A stretch of 64,000 nt of DNA from GCA-002282575 sp964646525 (GCA_964646525.1 CAZYER010000001.1:1-64000), one strand, 5' to 3'. Positions 26,340-35,263 are shown, counted from the first letter of the stretch. Notes: generated by a model from the letters alone, not told the origin. A program made the numbers and translations.

Positions 26340-27620
26340 ATGCGATTATGGATATATCAACTCCTCATGTGGCTACTGTGGCCATTGTGGGTTTATTACA
26401 GCATTAAACGCTGTCGCCGTCAGAATAATGGTTGGCAGTGCTGGCAACAATTATGGACCATCCAATGCCCGCACTTTCAACAAGCACCGATTTGGATTCA
26501 CGCTGTTTCCTTAGGTGAAACTCAGGCTGCTTTTATTCTGATTAAACAACTTCGTCTGGCTTATCCCATGCAGCCCATTTTTTTTACGGGCGGCAATAGT
26601 AGTGCTATTAATACGGCTAAACAAAAGGCGATAGACAACGTTAGTATTAGTTTCTTACCTTTAGATTATGCATGGCTGCGTCGGCGATTGTTTAATGCAA
26701 TCAAACCAAAACTGTTAATATTAATGGAAACCGAGTTTTGGCCTAACTTAATCAACACAGCACATCAGAAAAATATACCCCTAGTCATTATTCAGGCGAG
26801 ATTATCCCAATCATCACGCAAGAACTACCCTAAATATGGTCAACCTTTATTACGTCAGTTGCTCGAACCCGTCACTTTTGTCGCTGCGCAAACACAGGTG
26901 GATGCCGAAGCACTTATCGAATTGGGCGTTCAAAGCCAACGCTGTCATTTATTAGGTAATATTAAATACGATTTAGCGCTTCCAGCTACACTCGCACAAC
27001 AAAGTATTGCCCTGCAAAAGCGAATCGGTACTCGCTGGATTTGGACAGCCGCAAGTATCCATGCTGGCGAAGAGGTGCCGCTCATTCATACACATCAACA
27101 GCTCTCTTCGCTATCGGCTAACCCCTTGCTGATCCTCGTTCCTCGCCATCCTAATTATTTTGATACATTAGCTGATTATTTGGCCAAAATTCATATAACC
27201 TTTAAACGTTGGAGTGAATGGTACGAAACAGATGCCGAATTAGAAGCATCAGTGCAGGTATTATTAGTCGATACACTAGGTCAATTAATGCCCTGTTATG
27301 ATATTGCACAGGCTTGTTTTGTCGGTGGAAGTTTAGTTCCTTGGGGTGGACACAATCTACTTGAACCTGCCGCCTTAGCCAAACCCATCCTGACTGGACC
27401 CTATAACCATAATTTTAGTGAAATTGAACAGGGCTTGCTTTCAGTACAAGGACTAATCAAGGCAAAGGATGAAGTTGAACTCAGCAAAAGATTAATCTGG
27501 CTCTATCAAGATCCCGGACAAGGTAAACAGATGGGACTTAACGCTCAGGTTTATTTTCAACAACAACAGGGAGCAACAAAAAAAATTATTACTGAACTAG
27601 AAAAATATATAGCAAAGTAA
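26340..27620 (+). CDS. waaA: 3-deoxy-D-manno-octulosonic acid transferase
   Basis: A 426-residue GT30 enzyme that attaches Kdo to lipid IVA at the inner membrane. A membrane anchor lies at the N-terminus (YQLLMWLLWPLWVYY). Family motifs include HAVSLGETQA, with the catalytic Glu, then ETEFWPNLI, NIKYDL, AASIHAGEE, PRHP, FVGGSLVPWGGHN and EPAALAKP. Length is typical. It follows the pagL-like gene by 14 nt. Confidence 0.96.
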   Translation: MRLWIYQLLMWLLWPLWVYYSIKRCRRQNNGWQCWQQLWTIQCPHFQQAPIWIHAVSLGETQAAFILIKQLRLAYPMQPIFFTGGNSSAINTAKQKAIDNVSISFLPLDYAWLRRRLFNAIKPKLLILMETEFWPNLINTAHQKNIPLVIIQARLSQSSRKNYPKYGQPLLRQLLEPVTFVAAQTQVDAEALIELGVQSQRCHLLGNIKYDLALPATLAQQSIALQKRIGTRWIWTAASIHAGEEVPLIHTHQQLSSLSANPLLILVPRHPNYFDTLADYLAKIHITFKRWSEWYETDAELEASVQVLLVDTLGQLMPCYDIAQACFVGGSLVPWGGHNLLEPAALAKPILTGPYNHNFSEIEQGLLSVQGLIKAKDEVELSKRLIWLYQDPGQGKQMGLNAQVYFQQQQGATKKIITELEKYIAK

Positions 27621-27704
27621 AAAAAAGCTCGTTATAATTAAAAATATATAGCATATTATCTTATCGTGGCAAGCTTTATAAACCACCGTACAGTGAGAAA
27701 CTTC

Positions 27705-28097
27705 ATGGCTAACATCGATACTAAAATGCAAAAGATTCAACAAAAACTAGCGCAAATGCAAGCTGAGCTATTAGCGTTAGAAAACCAAAAAAAAGCATCA
27801 CATGTGAGTAAAGAAACGCCTTGGGTTGATGATATTATTGATTTTATTCAAACATCACTCAACGAGAATCATCAAAAAAGCCCAGCCGCATTAATGAAAG
27901 TATTAATTGGCGAATTCGGAGCAGGTAAAACAACACGTGGCCCTCGTGAAAAATCGAGTAAACCAGTAACACCTAAATATCGCGATACGGCTCCTGGTAA
28001 TGAAAGTAACGTTTGGTCGGGTCGTGGTTTACCACCCTTATGGATTAAACGTTATGAAGCTGTTGGACGCAGTCGTGATGAGTTTTTGATTAAATAA
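27705..28097 (+). CDS. H-NS-like nucleoid protein
   Basis: About 130 residues. The N-terminal half is a predicted coiled coil (KMQKIQQKLAQMQAELLALENQ), as needed for H-NS oligomers. The C-terminus holds the H-NS DNA-binding fold, read as PKYRD, then NVWSGRG and PPLWIKRYE. A few extra residues separate KYRD from WSGRG compared with classical H-NS. It likely binds AT-rich DNA and silences genes. The longer GTG frame from 27666 is rejected: ATG at 27705 begins the coiled coil and has GTGAG 10 nt upstream. A terminator follows. Confidence 0.8.
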   Translation: MANIDTKMQKIQQKLAQMQAELLALENQKKASHVSKETPWVDDIIDFIQTSLNENHQKSPAALMKVLIGEFGAGKTTRGPREKSSKPVTPKYRDTAPGNESNVWSGRGLPPLWIKRYEAVGRSRDEFLIK

Positions 28098-28128
28098 TTA
28101 ATGCTCTTAATGTGCTTCTAAACAGATT

Positions 28129-28156
28129 AAAAGGTCGTGAAAACGACCTTTTTTAT
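28129..28156 (+). terminator. Rho-independent terminator after the H-NS-like gene
   Basis: AAAGGTCGT, loop GAAA, ACGACCTTT, then a T-rich run. It lies about 32 nt after the stop codon. Confidence 0.85.
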
Positions 28157-28177
28157 TTCACGCTCACTCGTTTAACC

Positions 28178-31042
28178 CTATAAATTTAAAGCCTCTGCGA
28201 AAACCAACGCAGGATGTATGCCTTTTCGAGTGGATAAATCGTGCATTTGTTGCTGACAACTGCTACCAGCAGCCACGATTTTGGTCGTCTTATCTTGCCG
28301 AGCAATGTTAGGTAATAACTGCTTTTGCGCTATTTTGAAGGACAATTCGGGGTGCTGATAACCAAAACTCCCTGCCATACCACAACAGCCATCGCTTAGC
28401 GATTGCACTGACACCCCAATCAACGCGAAGGCTTGTTGCGTTTTAGCGAAACCCACCAAACTCCGCTGATGACAATGCACTTGTACGGCAACTGGTTGGT
28501 CATAATGCGACCATTGCCAGTTAGCAATACTTGGCGTTAACGACAACATCGCTTCTTCAAACACAAAGCATTTAGACTGCCAATCGCTCAAACGTGTTTT
28601 GTCCGCACCTGATAACAAGACCAGGCCATCATCACGCCACACCAAGAGTTCAGCAGGTTCGATGCCGATGATCGCTTGTGCTTCATCACATAAATCGCCA
28701 TGTTCAGCAATAACACTCGCCAATAGGTGTTTGGCTTCAGCTAAATACCCATGACTAATCAGCAAACGGGGCGACTCTTTTAACCAAATGGGCTCGACTG
28801 CATAGCCCATGTGTTGCAAAATGCGAATGGTTGCCTGAGTTTGTTGCGGATGCAACCAACGACTGTAAATATCCACCAACACCACCAAGGTGTTCTCGGA
28901 TGATGGGTTCAAGCGCTTGCCTTGCTGAAGCCACCATTGTTGCGCATCCTGACCGTCCGCTAGGGGTAATTTGCGTTGAGACCATAACAGAGTATTCATC
29001 CCTTTAACAAAAAAGCGCCCTTTATTTAACAGCGGCAATATTCGATGATAATGGCGCAACAAGCGATCCAGTAATCTACCTGCTCCCGCTTGTCGTTGTT
29101 GGTAAAGCACTTCTGATTTCAATCGGCTCATATCCACACTCGCAGGGCATTCTGACTTACAGGCTTTACAAGATAAACAACTGGCTAAAGCATCGGCAAG
29201 CTGTTGCCCAGACAAAGCTTGTTGCGGATCGCTCGATTGCAAGGCAAAACGCAATAAGTTAGCGCGACCACGTGTTGAATGTTCATCATCTTGTGTCGCC
29301 TGAAAAGAAGGACACATAGCCCCCACCGACTGACGACACGCCCCAGCTCCATTACACTTTTCAACACTAGCACCAAAACCTGCTTCCGAGGACCAATCAA
29401 ATCCCGTTGCCAGCGCCACATCCGCCACCGACTGTCTCCAATCGCTATCAATCGGTAATTGAGAAATAATGCGGTTTGGATTGAATAAACCATTAGGATC
29501 AAATGCACGCTTTAGCTCAACACAATAGCCATAAACCTTATCGCCTAGCTGCTCGCGTAAAAAAGGTCCGCGCAAACGACCATCACCGTGCTCACCTGAA
29601 AGTGCGCCTTTGTAGTGTTTCACCAAAGCGGATACCCGTTGCGCAATCTGAACGAACCGATGCTTGTCCTCTGTCAGGGTTAAGTCTAATTCAGGGCGCA
29701 AATGTATAAGTCCTACCGAAGCATGACCGTAATAAATGCAATTCACAGACAATTCAGCCATCAGCGCTCGAATATCACGCATAAACGCACTAAGAAAAGT
29801 GACTGGAACAGCGGCATCTTCAATCACTGCCACCGCTTTGCGCTTACCCACCTTGCCCATTAACAAACCCAGTCCTGCTTTACGCACCTGCCAAACGGCG
29901 GTCATATCCCCCGCACGTAATGAGCGCACATCGTAAGCATGCGACAAACTGCTTGCCAGCGTCATCGTGGTCTCTATTTTCTCGCTCAATTCTGTTTCGT
30001 TGTCAGCCGCTAATTCAACCACCTGAACAGCTTCTGGCTCGCCCGCTAACCAAAAACGGAAACGCTCAAACCCCGCATGACCTTTACTACCAGCCATGGT
30101 CGGTGCGTCAATTAATTCGACCGCAATGGGTTTAACGCTGAGCAAACTCGGGGTTGCATCTAAAGCGGCAAAGACATCATCGAACTGTACCACTACCAAG
30201 GCACGATGCGACGGCAAAGGCTGTAACCGAAAAGTTACAGCGCTTACCAGTGCTAAGGTGCCTTCTGAACCACAGATTAACGGCGCTAGATTAGCCTTGC
30301 CACCTTGAACTTGCCAACGAGATTGCTGCGCCATCACATCCAACGCATAGCCAGTATTACGACGGATGATACTGGCATCAGGATAAGCTTGAGACAATTC
30401 CGCTTTGTCATGCTGACAGATGTCATCCACACAGCGGTAAATAACACTTTCAATGTCATTTTGAGACAACTTATGCGTAAATTCAGCTTCCGTTAACTCA
30501 GCAAACCTAACCAACTGAGCATCGCTTAATACAGCATCTACCGCAACAATTTGGTCGCGTGGAGTACCATAAGCGACAGAATAGGCGCCGCAGGAGTTAT
30601 TGCCCACTACTCCGCCAATGACACAACGGTTAGCGGTTGAGGTATCTAAGGCAAGCCATAGCCCATGCGTTTTCAAATGCGCGTTCAACTCATCCAACAC
30701 CACACCTGGCTCAACTGTCACCGTTCGACCTTTAAGGTCTAGTGCTAGGATGCGATTCAGGTAGCGCGTGGTATCGACAATAACACCATCACCAATGGCT
30801 TGACCAGCCAAGGAAGTTCCCGCTCCGCGCATGGTTATCGACAAACCCTGCTGCGCTGCCAATTGCACAAGCAGCTGCAAATCACGCACATTTGTTGGCC
30901 AACAGATGAGCTGAGGAAGTTGCTCAAAGACAGAAGCGTCAGTAGCATAACGCTGACGCGCACCTAAACTGGCATCAACATCGCCTTTAAAACCCAGCTC
31001 GCGTAATAAAGCAAGCCAATTAGTTTGCATGACAACCTGCAT
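28178..31042 (-). CDS. FAD- and Fe-S-binding D-lactate dehydrogenase-like oxidoreductase
   Basis: A 954-residue modular flavoprotein. The N-terminal PCMH-type FAD domain has GAGTSLAGQA and GVVGNNSCGAYSV. The linked FAD-oxidase C domain has YGHASVGLIHLRP and SGEHGDGR. An Fe-S region follows with CNGAGACRQ, CPSF and CLSCKACKSECP. The C-terminal CCG domain has DGCCGMAGSFG. This arrangement fits membrane-associated D-2-hydroxyacid oxidases such as Dld-II of Shewanella or YdiJ of E. coli; the GAGTSLAGQA variant favours the Dld-II type. The likely reaction is D-lactate to pyruvate with electrons to quinone, but the substrate is inferred. It starts 23 nt inside the 3' end of waaC, an operon position with no obvious functional logic. 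Confidence 0.85.
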   Translation of the reverse strand: MQVVMQTNWLALLRELGFKGDVDASLGARQRYATDASVFEQLPQLICWPTNVRDLQLLVQLAAQQGLSITMRGAGTSLAGQAIGDGVIVDTTRYLNRILALDLKGRTVTVEPGVVLDELNAHLKTHGLWLALDTSTANRCVIGGVVGNNSCGAYSVAYGTPRDQIVAVDAVLSDAQLVRFAELTEAEFTHKLSQNDIESVIYRCVDDICQHDKAELSQAYPDASIIRRNTGYALDVMAQQSRWQVQGGKANLAPLICGSEGTLALVSAVTFRLQPLPSHRALVVVQFDDVFAALDATPSLLSVKPIAVELIDAPTMAGSKGHAGFERFRFWLAGEPEAVQVVELAADNETELSEKIETTMTLASSLSHAYDVRSLRAGDMTAVWQVRKAGLGLLMGKVGKRKAVAVIEDAAVPVTFLSAFMRDIRALMAELSVNCIYYGHASVGLIHLRPELDLTLTEDKHRFVQIAQRVSALVKHYKGALSGEHGDGRLRGPFLREQLGDKVYGYCVELKRAFDPNGLFNPNRIISQLPIDSDWRQSVADVALATGFDWSSEAGFGASVEKCNGAGACRQSVGAMCPSFQATQDDEHSTRGRANLLRFALQSSDPQQALSGQQLADALASCLSCKACKSECPASVDMSRLKSEVLYQQRQAGAGRLLDRLLRHYHRILPLLNKGRFFVKGMNTLLWSQRKLPLADGQDAQQWWLQQGKRLNPSSENTLVVLVDIYSRWLHPQQTQATIRILQHMGYAVEPIWLKESPRLLISHGYLAEAKHLLASVIAEHGDLCDEAQAIIGIEPAELLVWRDDGLVLLSGADKTRLSDWQSKCFVFEEAMLSLTPSIANWQWSHYDQPVAVQVHCHQRSLVGFAKTQQAFALIGVSVQSLSDGCCGMAGSFGYQHPELSFKIAQKQLLPNIARQDKTTKIVAAGSSCQQQMHDLSTRKGIHPALVFAEALNL

Positions 31043-32063
31043 CTAACAAATTTTGAATGGTCTCACTCACGCGTTGCACCGACATATCCTTTTCGTAACA
31101 AGGCGGTATCAACTGTTGATCCGTTAACTCAATGCAACGCTCTCGCATACAAGGCGCACAAGGAAATTTAGCCTGTAACACCTTGGCTTTAGGACCAATC
31201 ACGCCCGTTAAACCCGGTTCAGTCGCGCCATAAATGGCCACAACGGGACGATGTAAAGCAGCCGCTAAATGTGTTAGTCCCGTATCCACACCCACCACAC
31301 ATTCAGCGCCAGCCAGCACTCGCGTCATCGCAGCCAAGTCTAGTTTAGGGAGTACTTCAACGTGTTGCGTTAATCTAGCCAAACGCTCCGCTCTTTCGCG
31401 CTCCTCGTCATTACCCCAAGGCAGTAATACTAGGCGCTGCTGTTGCCGTGCAAATAAAATCAGTGCTTGCCAATAGGCTTCTGGCCAGTGCTTGCTCTCC
31501 CAAGTGGTGGCATGAGCAAAGACCCAATAGTTAGGCTGCTCCGAAGAAATGGCTCGCAATTTTGGCGCAATATGAAAATCAGTTTCATCCATATTCGGCA
31601 ACGGGTAAGCTAATGCTCTGGCAAATAACTCGCGTACTCGTGTAATAGCGTGCTGTCCCCAAGCAACCGAATGAGTGACCTGATAGAAATGACTGGCTAA
31701 GGGTTCCCGTGCGCTGTCTGATGCCAAACCGTGAATAGGCGCATGCACAAAACGCGTCCAAATCGCACTTTTTAACAGTCCTTGCGCATCAATCACCAAG
31801 TCATAGCGTTTCGATTGTAAACGACGACGCAAGGAAGCCAATTCACGCCAGCTATCCAGTGAAAAAAGTCGTTTACGTAAGCGACGCCAAGGTAAGGCAA
31901 TGACTTCATCCACAGCGGGATGCAATAGGGGAAGATCAACAAAGGTCTCTTCAACCAACCAATCGAAACGAATATCAGGAATCGCTCTGACTGCATCGGT
32001 TAAGGCAGGATAGGTATGGATGATATCGCCGAGTGACGATGTTTTAATAATCAGAACGCGCAT
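31020..32063 (-). CDS. waaC: Lipopolysaccharide heptosyltransferase I
   Basis: A 347-residue GT9 enzyme that adds the first heptose to Kdo of the LPS core. The N-terminus VLIIKTSSLGDIIHTYPALTD is diagnostic. Further motifs are DWLVEE, VIDAQGLLKSA, VVGVDTGLTHLAAAL and ATEPGLTG, and the C-terminal part has CAPCMRERC. It uses ADP-heptose made by HldE nearby. About 145 nt upstream to the tRNA cluster carries no gene. Confidence 0.94.
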   Translation of the reverse strand: MRVLIIKTSSLGDIIHTYPALTDAVRAIPDIRFDWLVEETFVDLPLLHPAVDEVIALPWRRLRKRLFSLDSWRELASLRRRLQSKRYDLVIDAQGLLKSAIWTRFVHAPIHGLASDSAREPLASHFYQVTHSVAWGQHAITRVRELFARALAYPLPNMDETDFHIAPKLRAISSEQPNYWVFAHATTWESKHWPEAYWQALILFARQQQRLVLLPWGNDEERERAERLARLTQHVEVLPKLDLAAMTRVLAGAECVVGVDTGLTHLAAALHRPVVAIYGATEPGLTGVIGPKAKVLQAKFPCAPCMRERCIELTDQQLIPPCYEKDMSVQRVSETIQNLLDAGCHAN

Positions 32064-32209
32064 AAACTCAGCAATAACTTATAAAAACAGCTTGCCATTT
32101 TACCAGTGTAACGCATGATGATGAATGCTAATTTTAATAAAAATCAACAATACTGAGAACTAAATGAAGAAATATTGAGATAAGTTACTTCAGAAACGAA
32201 GTATCTATT

Positions 32210-32285
32210 TGGAGCGGGATAAGAGACTCGAACTCTCGACCCTAACCTTGGCAAGGTTATGCTCTACCAACTGAGCTAATCCCGC
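32210..32285 (-). tRNA. tRNA-Gly (anticodon GCC), copy 1
   Basis: 76 nt, cloverleaf complete, CCA encoded. The anticodon loop TTGCCAA gives GCC. It is identical to the copies at 32540 and 35545. It is last in the local tRNA transcription unit. A 6-bp hairpin just beyond it may end the transcript. Confidence 0.97.
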
Positions 32286-32289
32286 TTTA

Positions 32290-32365
32290 TGGCGTCCCCA
32301 CGGGGATTCGAACCCCGGTTACCGCCGTGAAAGGGCGATGTCCTAGGCCTCTAGACGATGGGGAC
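32290..32365 (-). tRNA. tRNA-Glu (anticodon TTC), copy 1
   Basis: 76 nt with encoded CCA. The anticodon loop CTTTCAC gives TTC. It is identical to the copy at 32620 and lies 4 nt from tRNA-Gly. Confidence 0.97.
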
Positions 32366-32386
32366 CTAGATTTTCAACCTAAAACT

Positions 32387-32414
32387 CTTATAAAAAACGA
32401 CCTAACTTCGTCAA
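32387..32414 (-). promoter_or_regulatory. Candidate promoter of the downstream Glu-Gly tRNA pair
   Basis: On the minus strand TTGACG, 16-nt spacer, TATAAG, about 20 nt before the tRNA-Glu 5' end at 32365. It lies in the 174-nt spacer between the two tRNA pairs. The rest of that spacer holds AT-rich inverted repeats but no gene. Confidence 0.65.
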
Positions 32415-32539
32415 AACCTTACTCAAAAAGCACTTACTCATGTAAGCTTACTTTTTTGCGTGAGCTTTTTCCTTGTCAACTCAATTTTTCTAAGCTTTTA
32501 GCTTAAAAATTAAATTCACTTTATACTTGTGAAAAGTTT

Positions 32540-32615
32540 TGGAGCGGGATAAGAGACTCGAACTCTCGACCCTAACCTTGGCAAGGTTATGCTCTACCAA
32601 CTGAGCTAATCCCGC
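32540..32615 (-). tRNA. tRNA-Gly (anticodon GCC), copy 2
   Basis: 76 nt, same sequence as copy 1 at 32210, CCA encoded. Confidence 0.97.
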
Positions 32616-32619
32616 TTTA

Positions 32620-32695
32620 TGGCGTCCCCACGGGGATTCGAACCCCGGTTACCGCCGTGAAAGGGCGATGTCCTAGGCCTCTAGACGATGGGGAC
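32620..32695 (-). tRNA. tRNA-Glu (anticodon TTC), copy 2
   Basis: 76 nt, same sequence as copy 1 at 32290, CCA encoded. It lies 57 nt downstream of tRNA-Ala. Confidence 0.97.
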
Positions 32696-32752
32696 ATGCT
32701 AGTCATTATTCAGCTTGTGACCGTTTAATGAATTTTTTATCTTAGGCACTCT

Positions 32753-32828
<76 letters not shown>

Positions 32829-32841
32829 TAAGATTTTTCAA

Positions 32842-32870
32842 ATTATAGAGACTAAGCCCAGTACTGTCAA
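32842..32870 (-). promoter_or_regulatory. Perfect-consensus sigma70 promoter of the tRNA unit
   Basis: On the minus strand TTGACA, a 17-nt spacer, and TATAAT: both hexamers and the spacing are consensus. The predicted start is about 7 nt before the tRNA-Ala 5' end. It sits between the gltX stop (32897) and the tRNA genes. Confidence 0.88.
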
Positions 32871-32896
32871 GTTGAATCGCGTAAAAAGCGACAATT

Positions 32897-34294
32897 TTAT
32901 GACAGTTGCTCAATTACCGTGGTTAAACGACGTACCACAGTGGTTTTACCCAACACATGTGCCACAGAATCAATCGCTGGTGACTGACCCGAACCCGTTA
33001 ATGCCAAACGAAACGGCATACCCACCTGACCCATTTTCACGCCATTCGCTTTACCCGCTTCGACCATAGCATGGTGAATGACTTCAACACTCCACTCTTC
33101 AGCATTGGCTAATAATTCTCGCAAACTCACTAAAACGCCTTTAGCTGTCGGTGTTTTCCAGTGTTTTTCAACCATCTCAGCATCAAAACTGGTCGGATCC
33201 GCATAGAAATAATGTGCCTGCAATGCCAGTTCGCCCAATGTTTTGGCACGTTCTTTCAATAAATCACACACCGTAGGCAATTCAGGCCCGACATCTAAAT
33301 CAATACCTGCAATCGCTAAATGAGGCGCAACATGCGGCGCCAAAGTTAAACCGCCATGCATTTGAATATGCTGTTGATTGGTCCACAGGCACTTATCGGC
33401 ATCAAATTTACCAGGAGCGCCATTAATATGCCCCAAGTCGAAATACTGAATCAACTCTTCACGACTAAAAATCTCTTGGTCACCGTGTGACCAACCTAGT
33501 CGCGCCAAATAATTGAGCAAGCCATCTGGTAAATAACCCGCTTCTTTGTACTGCAATACACTCACCGCACCATGACGTTTAGAAAGACGTTGCCCATCTT
33601 CACCCAATACCATCGGCAAATGCGCATACACTGGTGGTTCAACGCCCAAGGCTTTGAGCATATTAATTTGACGAGGTGTATTGTTTAAGTGATCATCGCC
33701 ACGGATGACATGGGTAATATTCATTTCCCAATCATCAACCACCACGGTAAAGTTGTAAGTGGGTGAGCCATCTGAGCGTTGAATGATTAAATCGTCCAGC
33801 TCACTATTCTGTACCACGACACGACCTTTGACCATGTCGTTAATGACCACTTCACCGTCTAACGGGTTTTTGAAACGCACCACTGGTTTAATGCCTTCTG
33901 GTGGCGTACCAGTGAAGTCACGGTAGCGCCCATCATAACGCGGCTTTTCTTTACGAGCCATTTGCTGCTCACGCAGTTCATCTAATTCCGCTTGTGAAGC
34001 ATAACAGTAATAAGCCTTACCTTCCGCTAACCACTGTTGGATAATCTCGTTATAGCGTTCAAAACGTTGTGTTTGGTAAAAAGGACCTTCATCATAATCC
34101 AGATTTAACCACGCCATACCCTGCAAAATCGCATCAACAGACTCAGGTGTGGAACGTTCTAAATCCGTATCTTCAATGCGAAGGATAAATTGACCGCCAT
34201 GTTTACGCGCATATAACCATGAAAATAACGCAGTACGCGCCCCACCAATGTGTAAATAGCCTGTTGGGCTAGGCGCAAAACGAGTACGAACCAA
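32897..34294 (-). CDS. gltX: Glutamyl-tRNA synthetase
   Basis: A 465-residue class I aminoacyl-tRNA synthetase that charges tRNA-Glu. HIGH-like motif: FAPSPTGYLHIGG. The KMSKS counterpart reads QRLSKRHGA. YCYASQAELDEL marks the insert region that in GluQ proteins carries zinc ligands; here most of those cysteines are absent. Length is normal. Its gene lies immediately upstream of a cluster with two tRNA-Glu genes. Confidence 0.96.
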   Translation of the reverse strand: MVRTRFAPSPTGYLHIGGARTALFSWLYARKHGGQFILRIEDTDLERSTPESVDAILQGMAWLNLDYDEGPFYQTQRFERYNEIIQQWLAEGKAYYCYASQAELDELREQQMARKEKPRYDGRYRDFTGTPPEGIKPVVRFKNPLDGEVVINDMVKGRVVVQNSELDDLIIQRSDGSPTYNFTVVVDDWEMNITHVIRGDDHLNNTPRQINMLKALGVEPPVYAHLPMVLGEDGQRLSKRHGAVSVLQYKEAGYLPDGLLNYLARLGWSHGDQEIFSREELIQYFDLGHINGAPGKFDADKCLWTNQQHIQMHGGLTLAPHVAPHLAIAGIDLDVGPELPTVCDLLKERAKTLGELALQAHYFYADPTSFDAEMVEKHWKTPTAKGVLVSLRELLANAEEWSVEVIHHAMVEAGKANGVKMGQVGMPFRLALTGSGQSPAIDSVAHVLGKTTVVRRLTTVIEQLS

Positions 34295-34400
34295 AATGTT
34301 TCTCCTTCATGCAAACGACAAATGTGTTTTCATTATAATCGACTCAACATAGGACGCGTAACCGTGAGTGACAATCAAAGCAAAAAAAACTGAGTTGGCG

Positions 34401-34422
34401 TAAAATACCAAGCTGTATTTTA
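34401..34422. repeat. Inverted repeat between gltX and the DUF2062 gene
   Basis: A perfect 8-bp inverted repeat TAAAATAC / GTATTTTA around a 6-nt centre, about 58 nt before the DUF2062 ATG and 107 nt before the gltX start on the other strand. It could be an operator or a leader hairpin. The remaining 185-nt divergent region holds no gene. Confidence 0.4.
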
Positions 34423-34479
34423 TGATGCTAACGCAGGGCTAAATTGATCCTAGCGCAAACCAGCAAGGAATTGGATGCG

Positions 34480-35007
34480 ATGAATTGGCGACGCTTCATA
34501 CCCACACAAGAAAGCTTAATGAACAACCGTTGGTTGAAGTGGTTAACGCCATGGCTTGCCCATCCTAAATTATGGCATTGGTCGCGTCGGGGTGTGGCAT
34601 TAGGCGTAGCCCTAGGGGTGTTTTTTGGCTTATTGATCCCTATTGCACAAATCCCCATTACCGCTGCCGCTGCTGTTATCTTACGTGCAAACCTACCCGT
34701 TGCCGCTGCAAGCACACTGGTTACCAACCCCGTTACCTTTGCCCCTGTCTATTATGGTGCTTATCAACTCGGCTCTTGGGTTACAGGAGATACCACACCG
34801 TTAGTGGATTTTGAAACCATTGAACAACCATCAGAAACAGATGTTGAAAAAGGTTTTTTTGAAAGTATCCAAGCCTTGGGTAAACCTTTATTAGTTGGCT
34901 TATCCATCATCGCCAGTATTGCTGGTATACTGACCTACTTCATTATTGATTTTTTATGGCGTTGGCGTACGGGTTCACGCTGGAAGAAACGCAATACCTC
35001 AAACTAA
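34480..35007 (+). CDS. DUF2062 family membrane protein
   Basis: About 175 residues. The N-terminus has the family pattern RRFIPTQESLMNNRWLKWL then LWHWSRRGVALGVALGVFFGL. Three hydrophobic segments follow (GVALGVFFGLLIPIAQIPI, ITAAAAVILRA onward, and LLVGLSIIASIAGILTYFIIDF), with TNPVTFAPVYYGAY between, typical of DUF2062. Function unknown; inner-membrane location inferred. A frame from TTG 34444 adds 12 residues not seen in the family; ATG at 34480 is preferred. The last few codons run into IS481-like sequence, so the C-terminus may have been changed by the insertion. Confidence 0.85.
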   Translation: MNWRRFIPTQESLMNNRWLKWLTPWLAHPKLWHWSRRGVALGVALGVFFGLLIPIAQIPITAAAAVILRANLPVAAASTLVTNPVTFAPVYYGAYQLGSWVTGDTTPLVDFETIEQPSETDVEKGFFESIQALGKPLLVGLSIIASIAGILTYFIIDFLWRWRTGSRWKKRNTSN

Positions 35008-35263
35008 TGGTATGGTTGAGCGATTTAATGGTAGGATATCAGCATTACTGGCAACGACACGATTTAACAGTTACGAACAGTTAGAAGACAAACTCATTGA
35101 GTATCTTAAACTGTACAATCATCACATTGTGCAAAAGAACCTTGGGCATGTCACCCCGATTGCCAAACTCATGGCGTGGCAGAAAACCAACCCCGAGTTA
35201 TTTGTTAAAAAAGTTTATAATCAGTCGATACCCGACATGTTTAAGCATAAAAATGAAAAATAA
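34995..35263 (+). pseudogene. 3' relic of an IS481-family transposase
   Basis: The reading frame from about 34995 to 35263 encodes PQTNGMVERFNGRISALL, then LYNHHIVQKNLG, TPIAKLMAWQ and PELFVKKVYN. This is the last 85 or so residues of an rve-type DDE transposase, including the region after the final catalytic Glu, closest to IS481 elements by pattern. The N-terminal two thirds are missing and the fragment is joined directly to the end of the DUF2062 gene. No terminal inverted repeat is recognised. It is 94 nt from the 3' end of tRNA-Leu. Confidence 0.8.

Noticed and set aside
32366..32539. Small gene or mobile element in the spacer between tRNA pairs
   Set aside because: Only AT-rich inverted repeats and a promoter are seen; no frame with a ribosome-binding site.
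34946..34994. 5' part of the frame that includes the transposase relic
   Set aside because: This section is the DUF2062 coding sequence in another frame; transposase similarity begins near 34995.
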